A stretch of DNA of 64,000 bases, from NCBI RefSeq assembly GCF_030441895.1, contig NZ_JARJAS010000011.1. The stretch is one strand, 5' to 3'. Positions 46,006-55,008 of the stretch are shown here, one piece after another. Position 1 is the stretch's first letter. Each line of letters starts with the position of its first letter. The DNA is from Enterococcus_D entomosocium (lineage in GTDB: Bacteria; Bacillota; Bacilli; Lactobacillales; Enterococcaceae). The notes below the pieces were generated by a model, which saw nothing but the letters and a program-made list of their open reading frames with translations, was not told where the DNA came from and did not search any database. The position numbers were made by a program, and so were the translations under genes.

Positions 46006-46083
46006 TGGGCAATGCGTCAGTTGCTGTTGCCCGCTAAGAACATGCGCAGCCAGGATCGCTACTGCGTGTCAGTTTGATCAAAT

Positions 46084-46124
46084 AAAAAAACTGTTTCCGA
46101 AATGCATTAGGGAAACAGTTTTTT
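46084..46124. terminator. Bidirectional terminator
   Basis: AAAAAACTGTTTCC pairs with GGAAACAGTTTTTT, between convergent genes. Confidence 0.92.
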
Positions 46125-46157
46125 ATTGATATAAAGTTGTTTAGCAATTTGTACGGT

Positions 46158-47222
46158 TTACAGCGCCTCTACTGCTTCGATCGCCTGATAGACTTTTTCG
46201 GGTGTGATCGCAGGATCGATCAAAATAAAGGTTTCTTCTTCCTTGACAGCATAGGTCAGAACCGAGGCGAAGTAATCACGATCAAGGCGTGTCACGTGGA
46301 GATCCTTCAGCTTCATCGGCAAGTGCAAAGCTTCGTAAAACGGCCGTAATTCTTCAATCACATCAAAATCATTGGTATAGGCAAGCTGGACCCAAATGCA
46401 GTAGGCGACTTTATTGCCGTGCAAGACACTATGGGTCTCATTCAAATAAGACAAGCCGTCATGCAGCGCATGCGCACCGGACGTGCGGCCAAACTCTACT
46501 GCAAAACCGCCAACTTCGCCTGCCAAAGCAATGATCGCGTCGGTGATGCGGGCAAAGGCGGGTGTCAGCTGCCCAGCTTCTAGGTCTTTGACAGCTTGGA
46601 TCGCATCGGCAATCAGCAAGTTTTTGATCAAAAGAGCGCTTTGGAAACCTAGCCGTACTAAGGCAGTCTTGTCGTCTTCTGCCATGTTGCGGACGATGGC
46701 TTCCATTTCATAATATTTGGCTAAGGTATCAGCGATCCCTGCGATAAAGTAATCAACAGGTGTGGCTAGTAAAAAACGGGTGTCGACGATCGTCATGTAG
46801 GCACCTTTTTTGGCATAGTCGATTTTACAAATCGTATGATCGGGGTAATAGGCGACGATCACCGGGGTAAAGGGCGCACAGTTGGAAACCAATGTAGGGA
46901 TCACGATCAGCTCTGCGCCAAGGGTTTGAGCGGTGATTTTTGCTGTATCAGCGACCTTGCCGCCGCCGATTGCCACCACGGCATCTGCTTGCTGGATCGC
47001 TTCAGCTAAGGTTTGCGCATTTTCATAACTCGATGATCCATCGTAGCGGTAGATCGGGTAGTCAAATGAATGAGGGTAATAGTTCGAAAACACATCGAAT
47101 GACTGCTCCCCAGTAATTACTGCTACCTCTTGGAACTCTCGTAAATACTCCGGCAAATCAGTTAAGACCCCATCGCCCGTAATATAACGGTTTGGACCTG
47201 GACGGACTTCATTAGCTAACAT
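46158..47222 (-). CDS. Iron-containing alcohol dehydrogenase family protein, GldA-like
   Basis: The 354-residue NAD-dependent dehydrogenase has the cofactor loop VAIGGGKVADTAK, the SNCAPFTP loop and metal ligands in IADTLAKYYE, HALHDGL and HSVLHGNKVA. These place it with glycerol dehydrogenases, but the precise substrate is unproven. ATG 47222 follows AAGGAG by 10 bases; TTG 47225 is an alternative. It stands alone. Confidence 0.87.
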   Translation of the reverse strand: MLANEVRPGPNRYITGDGVLTDLPEYLREFQEVAVITGEQSFDVFSNYYPHSFDYPIYRYDGSSSYENAQTLAEAIQQADAVVAIGGGKVADTAKITAQTLGAELIVIPTLVSNCAPFTPVIVAYYPDHTICKIDYAKKGAYMTIVDTRFLLATPVDYFIAGIADTLAKYYEMEAIVRNMAEDDKTALVRLGFQSALLIKNLLIADAIQAVKDLEAGQLTPAFARITDAIIALAGEVGGFAVEFGRTSGAHALHDGLSYLNETHSVLHGNKVAYCIWVQLAYTNDFDVIEELRPFYEALHLPMKLKDLHVTRLDRDYFASVLTYAVKEEETFILIDPAITPEKVYQAIEAVEAL

Positions 47223-47308
47223 CAAACAAACACTCCTTTATAATCGTCAGAATTTTCTAATCAGTGTAGCGCGAAAATGCCCTGACTGTCAATTTCCTTT
47301 TTGGGAAA

Positions 47309-47351
47309 AAACAGAAAACAGCCGATCTGCTGACGAGGCAGATCGGCTGTT
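47309..47351 (-). terminator. Terminator of msrA
   Basis: AACAGCCGATCTGC pairs perfectly with GCAGATCGGCTGTT; the minus-strand exit is rich in T. Confidence 0.88.
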
Positions 47352-47384
47352 AGTGATGAATTGTAAGGAACGTTCCCCAAAATG

Positions 47385-47903
47385 TTAAGCCCAGTTTTGG
47401 CGAATAAAGCCGGCTCGACCGGAGCCTTCGCTATAAGCATTGTAATGGGCTGCATTTTTTTTGTAAAAATCTTGATGATAATCTTCTGCAGGATAAAAAG
47501 GTTCTGCTGGTTCGATCTTCGTTACGATCGGACGGTCAAAGCGGCCGCTAGCTTGCAACTGCGCCTTTGATTTTTCCGCAATCGCTTTTTGTTCTTCACT
47601 ATTGTAAAAAATCACTGGACGATAGGAATCACCACGGTCGGCAAACTGACCAAACGCATCCGTGGGGTCTGTCTGCTGCCAATAGATGGCAACTAATTCT
47701 TCATAAGAGATGACTTCAGGATCAAAGGTGATTTCAACTGCTTCGGTGTGACCGGTGGTACCTGTCGTTACTTGTTGGTAGGTTGGGTTAGGGACATGGC
47801 CGCCAGTAAAGCCCGAAACCACTTTGAGGATGCCTGGCTGTGAATCAAAAGGCTTCACCATGCACCAAAAACAACCACCAGCAAAAATTGCCGTATCTTT
47901 CAT
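47385..47903 (-). CDS. msrA: Peptide methionine sulfoxide reductase A
   Basis: The 172-residue enzyme reduces methionine S-sulfoxide in proteins. The active-site motif GCFWC has catalytic Cys11; Cys14 is the only other cysteine, so the resolving cysteines of the C-terminus found in some MsrA are absent. GHTEAVEI and the H-x-Y region are present. AGGAGG precedes the ATG. Confidence 0.95.
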   Translation of the reverse strand: MKDTAIFAGGCFWCMVKPFDSQPGILKVVSGFTGGHVPNPTYQQVTTGTTGHTEAVEITFDPEVISYEELVAIYWQQTDPTDAFGQFADRGDSYRPVIFYNSEEQKAIAEKSKAQLQASGRFDRPIVTKIEPAEPFYPAEDYHQDFYKKNAAHYNAYSEGSGRAGFIRQNWA

Positions 47904-47995
47904 AGGTATTCCTCCTTTGCTTCTATGGTATGCTTCTAGTAGAGAAAAACAAGAGATATGCTTAGATAACTTACTAACGAAGAAAGGAACCGCCC

Positions 47996-48517
47996 ATGGA
48001 AAGCATGTTAATTTTACTACGGGGGAATTCTGGCAGCGGAAAAACCACTATTGCCAAAGCTGTTCAGCACGTTTTTGGGGAAGAGGCAGTGCTGATTTCA
48101 CAAGATGTTTTTCGGCGAGAAATTTTTTGTGTCAAAGATACCTCTAATAATTTAGCCAGCGGTTTGATGAAAGAAGCTGTCCTATATGCGAAGGGGAAAG
48201 TGCCGATGATACTTGTTGAGGGGATTTATTCTCGTGAAAAATACCAAGACTTTCTCGACTTTCTAATGAAACTCTTTCCCCAAAAAAAGCTAGTTTATTA
48301 TTTTGATCTTTCTTTCGAGGAAACGGTCAAAAGACATCAGACCCGAATGCAGCGAGACTATTTTTCCGAGGAGGCGATGCGTAAATGGTGGCTTGAGCGA
48401 GACTTGCTTTTCCCAAAAGGATCTTCAGAGGAAAGACTGATCAAAGAAGGCCTAACGATAGCAGAAACGGTCGATCAGATCATCGCAGATTATCAAGAAA
48501 CAAGAAGGAGTGATTGA
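47996..48517 (+). CDS. P-loop kinase-like protein (AAA_33/zeta-like)
   Basis: The 173-residue protein has Walker A GNSGSGKTT (about 10-18), a second acidic motif ILVEGIYS and a C-terminal lid-like Arg-rich region (RHQTRMQRD). It resembles small-molecule kinases such as uridine or chloramphenicol phosphotransferases. No antitoxin gene precedes it, so a zeta-toxin role is unsupported. A GNAT gene follows at once. Confidence 0.75.
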   Translation: MESMLILLRGNSGSGKTTIAKAVQHVFGEEAVLISQDVFRREIFCVKDTSNNLASGLMKEAVLYAKGKVPMILVEGIYSREKYQDFLDFLMKLFPQKKLVYYFDLSFEETVKRHQTRMQRDYFSEEAMRKWWLERDLLFPKGSSEERLIKEGLTIAETVDQIIADYQETRRSD

Positions 48518-48519
48518 AT

Positions 48520-48945
48520 ATGGCGCGAATCATTGAACAAGGAACAGACCAAGAATTGGCTGCGTTAGAAGCAGCATTAACAGCATACACAAAGCATCAA
48601 AAACCATTTACACAAACAGAGACCTATCAGAACTTTAGCAGTGTAATCAAAAAAGAGGGTGTGGTGATTGCTGGCGGTATTGCCTACGCCTCAATGTATC
48701 ATATCGGCTATCTTGACACCCTGTGGGTCAAAGCATCCGAGCGGGGAAAAGGGTATGGCAAGCAGATTCTTACGGATCTTGAACAGCAGTTGAAAGCATT
48801 TGGCTGTGAAAATTGCCAGACGGCGACTTTTGATTTCCAAGCACCAGATTTTTATCAGCGAGTGGGCTATGAAGAAATCGGGAGAATCGCCCATACGCAA
48901 AATCAGCTAACAGAAATTTTTCTAGTAAAGAAATTACGTGATTGA
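48520..48945 (+). CDS. GNAT family N-acetyltransferase
   Basis: The 141-residue protein has the acetyl-CoA loop motif ASERGKGYGKQIL (Q/RxxGxG/A type) and the following strand and helix. ATG 48520 is 9 bases after AAGGAG. It starts right behind the P-loop kinase gene. The acyl acceptor is unknown. Confidence 0.82.
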   Translation: MARIIEQGTDQELAALEAALTAYTKHQKPFTQTETYQNFSSVIKKEGVVIAGGIAYASMYHIGYLDTLWVKASERGKGYGKQILTDLEQQLKAFGCENCQTATFDFQAPDFYQRVGYEEIGRIAHTQNQLTEIFLVKKLRD

Positions 48946-48999
48946 ATCCCAAAGAAACCGTTGAACAAGGACGAAACCAAGGAAAGAGAGGCACAAACA

Positions 49000-49581
49000 A
49001 TGTTAGATAAATCAATTCCATATGCAGAAATCTGGATGAAGCGAGCACACAAAAGCACACCGATCCAGCCCATTCAATCCGATAACTATTCGCTACGCAG
49101 CTACCAAGCAGGAGACGAAAGGCACTGGGCACGGATCGAAACATCCGTCGGAGAGTTTGACAATGAGGAAGAGGCATTGGCGTATTTTGAAAAAGAATTT
49201 ATGCCCGAGCAAGCACAGCTAGGACAGCGAATGTTTTTTGCCCTTGATCAAACAGGTACACCGGTCGGCACGGCTACCGCTTGGAAAAAAGCCAAGCAAG
49301 ACGGTACACCGGTTCCGCTAGTCCATTGGGTAGCAGTAATGCCGCAAGCTCAACGTCAAGGGATCGCTCGCGGCTTGGTCACGCAAGTCGTTTCTGTCTT
49401 AGAGGCAGCCAACGAGCCGATGTATCTTCATACGCAAACGTGGAGCCACGCAGCAATCAAGCTCTACCAGCAGCTCGGTTTTGTGATCATTGCAACGGAT
49501 ATCAATGGGAATGAAAATCCAGAATATCCACTGGCTTGTCAAGTATTGGCAGAAGTGGCCAGAAAAGCCAGAAATGATTAA
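49000..49581 (+). CDS. GNAT family N-acetyltransferase
   Basis: The 193-residue protein has a clear acetyl-CoA motif, QRQGIARGLVTQV (about residue 118), after the beta-strand VHWVAVMP. ATG 49000 is supported by AGAGAGG 8 bases upstream; the open frame begins at TTG 48961. It is not a copy of the preceding acetyltransferase. Confidence 0.82.
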   Translation: MLDKSIPYAEIWMKRAHKSTPIQPIQSDNYSLRSYQAGDERHWARIETSVGEFDNEEEALAYFEKEFMPEQAQLGQRMFFALDQTGTPVGTATAWKKAKQDGTPVPLVHWVAVMPQAQRQGIARGLVTQVVSVLEAANEPMYLHTQTWSHAAIKLYQQLGFVIIATDINGNENPEYPLACQVLAEVARKARND

Positions 49582-49658
49582 GAAGTACCGGCAGCAAAAA
49601 ATCCGTTAACTTTTCGTAAAACTCTTGCGTAAAAGGCGGCGTGTGTCGAATTTAAGTC

Positions 49659-49687
49659 TGTAAAAATTCTCCTTTTTCAAGTATAAT
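49659..49687 (+). promoter_or_regulatory. Promoter for tdk-prfA-prmC
   Basis: TGTAAA, 17 bases, TATAAT, about 30 bases before the tdk start. The -10 is perfect; the -35 is weak. Confidence 0.6.
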
Positions 49688-49717
49688 ACCAAAGGAGTAT
49701 GAGGAAGGATGGGCGAG

Positions 49718-50302
49718 ATGGCACAGCTTTTTTTTAAATATGGCGCAATGAATAGTGGGAAAACGATCGAGATACTGAAAGTTGCTCACAACTATGAAGA
49801 ACAAGACAAACCAGTCGTGATCATGACAAGTGGATTGGACACGAGAAGCGGCGTGGGAAATGTTTCGAGTCGCATCGGCTTAGAGCGAGACGCGATCCCG
49901 ATTTTTGATGAAACGGATCTATTTCATTTGATCAAAGACCTCGGTTATAAACCTTATTGTATTTTGATCGACGAAGCACAGTTCCTAAAGAAGCATCACG
50001 TGCTGGCTTTCACCAAAATCGTGGATGAGTTAGGTATTCCTGTAATGGCCTTTGGCTTGAAAAATGATTTCCGCAATGAATTATTTGAAGGCTCAAAATA
50101 CTTGCTGCTTTACGCAGATAAAATCGAAGAGATGAAAACCATCTGCTGGTTCTGTCATAAAAAAGCAACCATGAACTTGCACTATATCGACAGAAAACCC
50201 GTTTACGAGGGCGATCAAGTACAAATCGGCGGCAATGAAGCGTATTATCCAGTTTGCCGCAAGCATTACTTTCACCCGGGAATGAAAAAAGAAGGAGAAT
50301 AA
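49718..50302 (+). CDS. tdk: Thymidine kinase
   Basis: The 194-residue type II kinase of thymidine salvage has P-loop GAMNSGKT, Asp-Glu of ILIDEAQFL, and four zinc-binding residues in CWFCHKKA and the CRKHY region. Start at the second ATG (49718), where the family begins with AQLFFKYG; ATG 49709 is also in frame and nearer to GAGGAAGG. prfA follows 3 bases later, a common arrangement. Confidence 0.95.
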   Translation: MAQLFFKYGAMNSGKTIEILKVAHNYEEQDKPVVIMTSGLDTRSGVGNVSSRIGLERDAIPIFDETDLFHLIKDLGYKPYCILIDEAQFLKKHHVLAFTKIVDELGIPVMAFGLKNDFRNELFEGSKYLLLYADKIEEMKTICWFCHKKATMNLHYIDRKPVYEGDQVQIGGNEAYYPVCRKHYFHPGMKKEGE

Positions 50303-50305
50303 TCA

Positions 50306-51379
50306 ATGTACGATCAGTTACAAGCAATCGAAGACCGTTACGAAGAATTAGGCGAATTACTAAGTGATCCAGCCGTGATCTCTGACACCAAACGCTTCAT
50401 GCAGCTTTCAAAAGAAGAAGCCAATACACGGGAAACGGTGGAAGTCTACCGCCGTTACAAAGAAGTCGTTGAAGGAATCAAGGACACTGAAGAAATGCTT
50501 GGGGAAAACCTAGATGCAGAAATGGCTGAGATGGCCAAAGAAGAACTCTCTGACTTGAAAAAAGAAAAAGACGTTTTAGAAGAACGCATCAAGATTTTGT
50601 TGTTGCCAAAAGACCCGAATGATGACAAAAACATCATCATGGAGATCCGTGGTGCAGCAGGCGGCGACGAAGCAGCCTTATTTGCTGGCGATCTTTTCAA
50701 TATGTATCAAAAATATGCGGAAAACCAAGGCTGGAAAGTCGAAGTCATGGATGCCAACGTCACTGGGATCGGCGGCTACAAAGAAGTCATCATGATGATC
50801 ACTGGCGACAACGTCTTTTCAAAATTGAAATATGAGAGCGGCGCCCACCGAGTGCAAAGGGTACCGTCTACCGAATCACAAGGCCGAATCCATACGTCTA
50901 CGGCAACGGTCGTGGTTATGCCTGAAGCAGAAGAAGTCGAAATCGATATCGCAGACAAAGATATTCGTACCGATATTTACCATGCCTCTGGTGCCGGTGG
51001 TCAGCACGTTAACAAAACAGCTTCTGCTGTTCGTTTGACTCACTTGCCAACAGGGATCGCTGTTGCGATGCAAGATGAGCGTTCACAGCTGAAAAACCGT
51101 GAGAAAGCGATGAAAGTCTTGCGGGCACGGGTCTATGACCAAATGCAGCAAGAAGCACAAAGCGAATACGATGCAAACCGTAAATCAGCAGTGGGTACCG
51201 GCGATCGTTCTGAACGGATCCGGACCTATAACTTCCCGCAAAACCGCGTAACAGATCACCGTATCGGGTTGACTATTCAAAAATTGGATCAAATTTTAGC
51301 TGGAAAACTCGATGAAATTGTTGATGCACTGATCGTTTACGATCAAACATCAAAATTAGATGAGATGCAAAATGGCTAA
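50306..51379 (+). CDS. prfA: Peptide chain release factor 1
   Basis: The 357-residue factor reads UAA and UAG. The anticodon-like PxT motif is PST in RVPSTESQGR, and the peptidyl-hydrolysis motif is GAGGQHVN. Full length. AGGAG 7 bases upstream. prmC, which methylates the GGQ glutamine, overlaps its 3' end. Confidence 0.97.
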   Translation: MYDQLQAIEDRYEELGELLSDPAVISDTKRFMQLSKEEANTRETVEVYRRYKEVVEGIKDTEEMLGENLDAEMAEMAKEELSDLKKEKDVLEERIKILLLPKDPNDDKNIIMEIRGAAGGDEAALFAGDLFNMYQKYAENQGWKVEVMDANVTGIGGYKEVIMMITGDNVFSKLKYESGAHRVQRVPSTESQGRIHTSTATVVVMPEAEEVEIDIADKDIRTDIYHASGAGGQHVNKTASAVRLTHLPTGIAVAMQDERSQLKNREKAMKVLRARVYDQMQQEAQSEYDANRKSAVGTGDRSERIRTYNFPQNRVTDHRIGLTIQKLDQILAGKLDEIVDALIVYDQTSKLDEMQNG

Positions 51380-52229
51380 AACCTATCGAGAAGTCCTTTC
51401 ACGGGCTTCTTCTTTTTTAGAAACGAAAGGACTGGACGGGTATGCGATCCAATACCTGTTTTTACAGCGAAAAAACTGGCAGCAACTCGATTGGCTGCTG
51501 CAGATGGACCAACCCATCCTAAGGGAAGATGAGGCACAGATCGCAGCAGATCTTGAACAGTTGCTACAGCATGAACCCCCGCAATATTTATTGGGGTATG
51601 AAGAATTTTATGGTCATCGCTTAAAAGTGACCCCTGCAACCTTGATCCCGCGTCCAGAAACCGAAGAGCTGGTGGAAAACTGTCTGGCAAAACTACCAGC
51701 AGATCAGCCGCTACGAGTCGTTGACATTGGCACGGGTACAGGAGCGATCGCCATTGCCTTAAAATTGGCACGTCCCCAGTGGTCGGTAAGTGCCGTGGAT
51801 CTTTCAGCAGAGGCGTTAGCTGTTGCTAAAGAAAATGCGACAGCTTTAGGTGCGGAGATCCGCTTTTTCCAAGGAGATACCTTGGAGCCTGTGGCAGATC
51901 AGCAATGGGATCTGATCGTTTCCAACCCGCCGTATATCAGCGCTGAAGAGTGGCCGCTGATGGATATCAGCGTACGGGAAAAAGAGCCTAAAATGGCGCT
52001 TTTTGCTCAAGAACAAGGATTGGCGATCTATAAGCAATTAGCACAGCAAGCACCGAAGTGTTTGGCACCAAGTGGGCAAATGGCGCTGGAAATCGGCTTC
52101 CAGCAAGGACAAGCTGTTCAACAGCTTTTTGCAGCCGCTTTTCCCAACAAAGAAGTTACCGTAGTAAAAGATCTTGCGGGTCAAGATCGGATGGTGTTTG
52201 TCAGTCATCCACAAGATGTGGATAAATAA
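51372..52229 (+). CDS. prmC: Release factor glutamine methyltransferase
   Basis: The 285-residue SAM-dependent enzyme methylates the GGQ glutamine of release factors. It has DIGTGTGAIAIAL as the SAM loop and the catalytic SNPPYIS motif. ATG 51372 overlaps the prfA stop by 8 bases. The last codons contain an exact DnaA box. Confidence 0.95.
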   Translation: MAKTYREVLSRASSFLETKGLDGYAIQYLFLQRKNWQQLDWLLQMDQPILREDEAQIAADLEQLLQHEPPQYLLGYEEFYGHRLKVTPATLIPRPETEELVENCLAKLPADQPLRVVDIGTGTGAIAIALKLARPQWSVSAVDLSAEALAVAKENATALGAEIRFFQGDTLEPVADQQWDLIVSNPPYISAEEWPLMDISVREKEPKMALFAQEQGLAIYKQLAQQAPKCLAPSGQMALEIGFQQGQAVQQLFAAAFPNKEVTVVKDLAGQDRMVFVSHPQDVDK

Positions 52230-52744
52230 ATTTTTTTTGCTACAGAAAAAGTGCAAAAACCTTATGAAATGAACGACTTCTAAATAAACAGAGTTATAAA
52301 CAGGGTTATCCACACTTGACAAACGACTTATCCACAAAATGTGGAAAAGAAACAAGAAAATGTTGATAAGTGTGGAAACTTCTCAAAAAAGGATGTGGAT
52401 AAATTGTGGAAACAAAAATTTTTGATCAATCACAGTTAAACGAAGCAGCAGCTATTTTAGCTGAGGGGGGATTAGTGGCGTTCCCGACGGAAACCGTCTA
52501 TGGACTAGGGGCTAGCGCGCTTTTGCCCAATGCTGTTGCGCAAGTATATCAAGTCAAAGGACGACCTAGTGACAACCCTTTGATCGTTCATATTGCCGAG
52601 CCAGAGCAGTTGGAACCGTTTGTGGATAACAAGCATCCCTTCGCTGATAAATTGATGGAAACTTTCTGGCCTGGGCCCTTAACCTTGATCTTTTCGATCA
52701 AAAAAGACAGTTTACCTAGTATCGTTACTGGCGGCTTATCCACA
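52205..52744. promoter_or_regulatory. DnaA-box cluster around prmC-ywlC
   Basis: Exact TTATCCACA occurs at 52217-52225 (-), 52306-52314 (+), 52328-52336 (+), 52394-52402 (-), 52621-52629 (-) and 52736-52744 (+). One-mismatch boxes are at 52205-52213, 52340-52348 and 52361-52369, and weaker ones at 52294, 52371 and 52405. Chance would give about half an exact match per 64 kb on both strands. No dnaA or dnaN is near, so this is not oriC. Bacillus subtilis has a DnaA-binding cluster at ywlC that, as I recall, limits initiation. Confidence 0.85.
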
Positions 52745-53434
52745 GCGGCTTTTCGGATGCCCAACAACACCAAGACGTTAGCGTTGATCAAACAAGCCCA
52801 ACAGCCATTGGTTGGTCCTAGCGCGAATACATCTGGTAAACCAAGCCCAACATCAGCTGCGCATGTTCAGCATGATCTGGCAGGCAAAATCGCTGGCATC
52901 TTGGATGATGGCGTGACACAGATCGGTGTCGAATCAACGGTCTTAGATTTGAGTGACCCAACGGCGCCGCCGATCATCTTACGCCCTGGTGCGATCTCTA
53001 AAGAACAGCTTGAAGCAGTTTTACAAACAAAAGTCCTCGTCGATCAGCATTTAGTAACAGAAAGTGAAGCACCCAAAGCGCCGGGCATGAAATACAAGCA
53101 CTATGCACCGAATACCAACGTCATGATGGTCAATGACCAAGATTGGTCGGCAGCCATGGCTTGGGCAAAAGAACAGCAGCTTAAGGTAGGTGTTTTAGCT
53201 GGACCGACGATCGCCGAGCAAGTCCGCTTTGAAGCGGCGGCCATTTATTTATTTTTTGATGACAGTGTGGAAGCCGCGACAAAAGGGCTGTTTGCAGGTT
53301 TACGAGCGTTAGATGAATCGATTGCTGAGCTAGATGTCTTATTTGCACCCACGTTTCCAGAAAGCGGCTTAGGGGCTGCTTATATGAATCGGTTGAAAAA
53401 AGCTGCAAATCAAAGTTTCTTTCAAGAAAATTAG
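52406..53434 (+). CDS. ywlC: Threonylcarbamoyl-AMP synthase, Sua5 type
   Basis: The 342-residue enzyme makes the first intermediate of the t6A tRNA modification. The YrdC domain (about 1-205, with FPTETVYGLGA, KGRPSDNPL and GPSANTSGKPSPT) is followed by the Sua5 C-terminal domain (after PGMKYKHYAP). The only possible start in this frame is GTG 52406, which lies inside a weak DnaA box. AAAGGAT is about 12 bases upstream. Confidence 0.94.
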   Translation: METKIFDQSQLNEAAAILAEGGLVAFPTETVYGLGASALLPNAVAQVYQVKGRPSDNPLIVHIAEPEQLEPFVDNKHPFADKLMETFWPGPLTLIFSIKKDSLPSIVTGGLSTAAFRMPNNTKTLALIKQAQQPLVGPSANTSGKPSPTSAAHVQHDLAGKIAGILDDGVTQIGVESTVLDLSDPTAPPIILRPGAISKEQLEAVLQTKVLVDQHLVTESEAPKAPGMKYKHYAPNTNVMMVNDQDWSAAMAWAKEQQLKVGVLAGPTIAEQVRFEAAAIYLFFDDSVEAATKGLFAGLRALDESIAELDVLFAPTFPESGLGAAYMNRLKKAANQSFFQEN

Positions 53435-53475
53435 CAAAAAACCAGAATTCATTATAGGTAGCTTATGAAGAAATG

Positions 53476-53484
53476 TGATACAAT
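53476..53484 (+). promoter_or_regulatory. Extended -10 promoter of glyA
   Basis: TGATACAAT is an extended -10, 31 bases before the start. No good -35 is seen. Confidence 0.5.
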
Positions 53485-53515
53485 GCTACCATTAAGGTAA
53501 AGGGGTGTTGTAAGC

Positions 53516-54760
53516 ATGGATTATCAAACGTTTGATCCTGAATTGTGGCAAGCGATCGAAAAAGAAACGAATCGTCAACAAAACAATTTGGAATTGATTG
53601 CGTCTGAAAATATCGTTTCAGAAGGTGTAATGGCTGCGCAAGGTAGTATTTTGACAAATAAATACGCTGAAGGTTATCCAGGTCGTCGTTATTATGGCGG
53701 CTGTGAATTTGTTGATGTGGTAGAAAACTTAGCAATTGAACGGGCGAAAAGTATTTTCGGTGCGGCATATGCCAATGTTCAACCGCATTCTGGTTCTCAA
53801 GCCAACACAGCAGCTTATTTAGCGTTGATCGAAACAGGCGATACAGTATTAGGGATGGATCTTTCCGCAGGCGGTCATTTGACCCATGGCTCACCAGTGA
53901 ATTTCAGCGGCAAGACCTATAATTTTGTTAGTTATGGTGTTGATCCTGCAACAGAAGTCATTGACTACAATGTCGTTCGTATTTTGGCGCGCAAGCATCA
54001 ACCGAAACTGATCGTTGCCGGTGCCAGTGCTTACTCACGTACAATCGATTTTGCGAAGTTCCGTGAAATCGCCGATGAAGTTGGCGCAAAATTGATGGTG
54101 GATATGGCGCATATCGCTGGTTTAGTAGCGGCTGGTCTTCATCCAAACCCAGTTCCTTATGCGGACATCACGACTTCTACGACCCATAAAACATTACGCG
54201 GCCCTCGAGGCGGCTTGATTTTAACAAATGATGAAGATTTAGCGAAAAAAATCAATAGTGCCGTTTTCCCTGGTATTCAAGGCGGCCCATTAGAGCACGT
54301 GATTGCAGCGAAAGCTGTTGCTTTTAAAGAAGCACAAGATGCGTCGTTCAAAGAGTACTCTGAACAAGTCATCCGCAATGCGCAAGCAATGGCGAAAGTC
54401 TTCAACCAAGCACCACAAGCTCGCTTGGTCTCTGGTGCAACAGACAATCACTTATTATTGATCGATGTGCGTGGCTTTGATTTGAACGGCAAAGAAGCAG
54501 AAGCATTGCTGGATCAAGTCAATATCACCGTCAATAAAAACTCGATTCCTTTCGAATCATTAAGTCCTTTCAAAACGAGTGGGATTCGCGTGGGGACACC
54601 AGCGATCACTAGTCGTGGCTTTAAAGAAGAAGATTGTGTCGAAGTGGCGAAATTGATCGTCAAAGTTTTAGAAAAACCAAATGATGAAGCCGTCTTGGCA
54701 GAAGTAGCGGCGCAAGTCAAAGAATTGACGGACAACTATCCACTTTACAAAAACAAATAA
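53516..54760 (+). CDS. glyA: Serine hydroxymethyltransferase
   Basis: The 414-residue PLP enzyme interconverts serine and glycine with tetrahydrofolate. The PLP lysine is in TTSTTHKTLRGPRGG (about 227); ENIVSEGV and the GGHLTHGS loop are in place. AAAGGGGTG precedes the ATG. Full length. Confidence 0.97.
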   Translation: MDYQTFDPELWQAIEKETNRQQNNLELIASENIVSEGVMAAQGSILTNKYAEGYPGRRYYGGCEFVDVVENLAIERAKSIFGAAYANVQPHSGSQANTAAYLALIETGDTVLGMDLSAGGHLTHGSPVNFSGKTYNFVSYGVDPATEVIDYNVVRILARKHQPKLIVAGASAYSRTIDFAKFREIADEVGAKLMVDMAHIAGLVAAGLHPNPVPYADITTSTTHKTLRGPRGGLILTNDEDLAKKINSAVFPGIQGGPLEHVIAAKAVAFKEAQDASFKEYSEQVIRNAQAMAKVFNQAPQARLVSGATDNHLLLIDVRGFDLNGKEAEALLDQVNITVNKNSIPFESLSPFKTSGIRVGTPAITSRGFKEEDCVEVAKLIVKVLEKPNDEAVLAEVAAQVKELTDNYPLYKNK

Positions 54761-54895
54761 AATGGGACTGTGACAGAAGTTAAGGTCAGACAAGATGTCT
54801 CACGCGTTTTTCCTGCGCTCCAGCTCTTTGATCACCAAAAGTGAAAAAGGGGCTAGAATGAACGCAGAGGCGTGTTACATGCCGTCTTGTCTCCT
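54761..54895. repeat. Long imperfect hairpin element between glyA and upp
   Basis: Arms AGACAAGA (54788-54795) and TCTTGTCT (54885-54892) are nested with CACGC/GCGTG, CTGCG/CGCAG and an inner TCAC/GTGA, giving a rod-like structure of about 105 bases. It is preceded by GGGACTGTGACAGAAGT. No open frame is seen. It could be an interspersed non-coding repeat or a structured terminator; a genome search would tell. Confidence 0.5.
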
Positions 54896-54950
54896 TCCTT
54901 CTAACACAATCCTTTTTTTGAGGAAAAGCAGTATTGCCTGTGGCAGATGG

Positions 54951-54979
54951 TTGTAACAAGAGCCGATTTGCTTTAAAAT
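54951..54979 (+). promoter_or_regulatory. Promoter for upp
   Basis: TTGTAA, exactly 17 bases, TAAAAT, 30 bases before the start codon. Confidence 0.75.
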
Positions 54980-55008
54980 AAGAGAAAAACCAAAGGAGAT
55001 TTTTTTAA

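Noticed and set aside
47996..48517. Zeta-type toxin
   Set aside because: A P-loop is present, but there is no epsilon-like antitoxin upstream and the context is metabolic.
52205..52744. Replication origin oriC
   Set aside because: DnaA boxes are dense, but there is no dnaA, dnaN or clear AT-rich unwinding element nearby; a secondary DnaA-binding cluster is the better reading.
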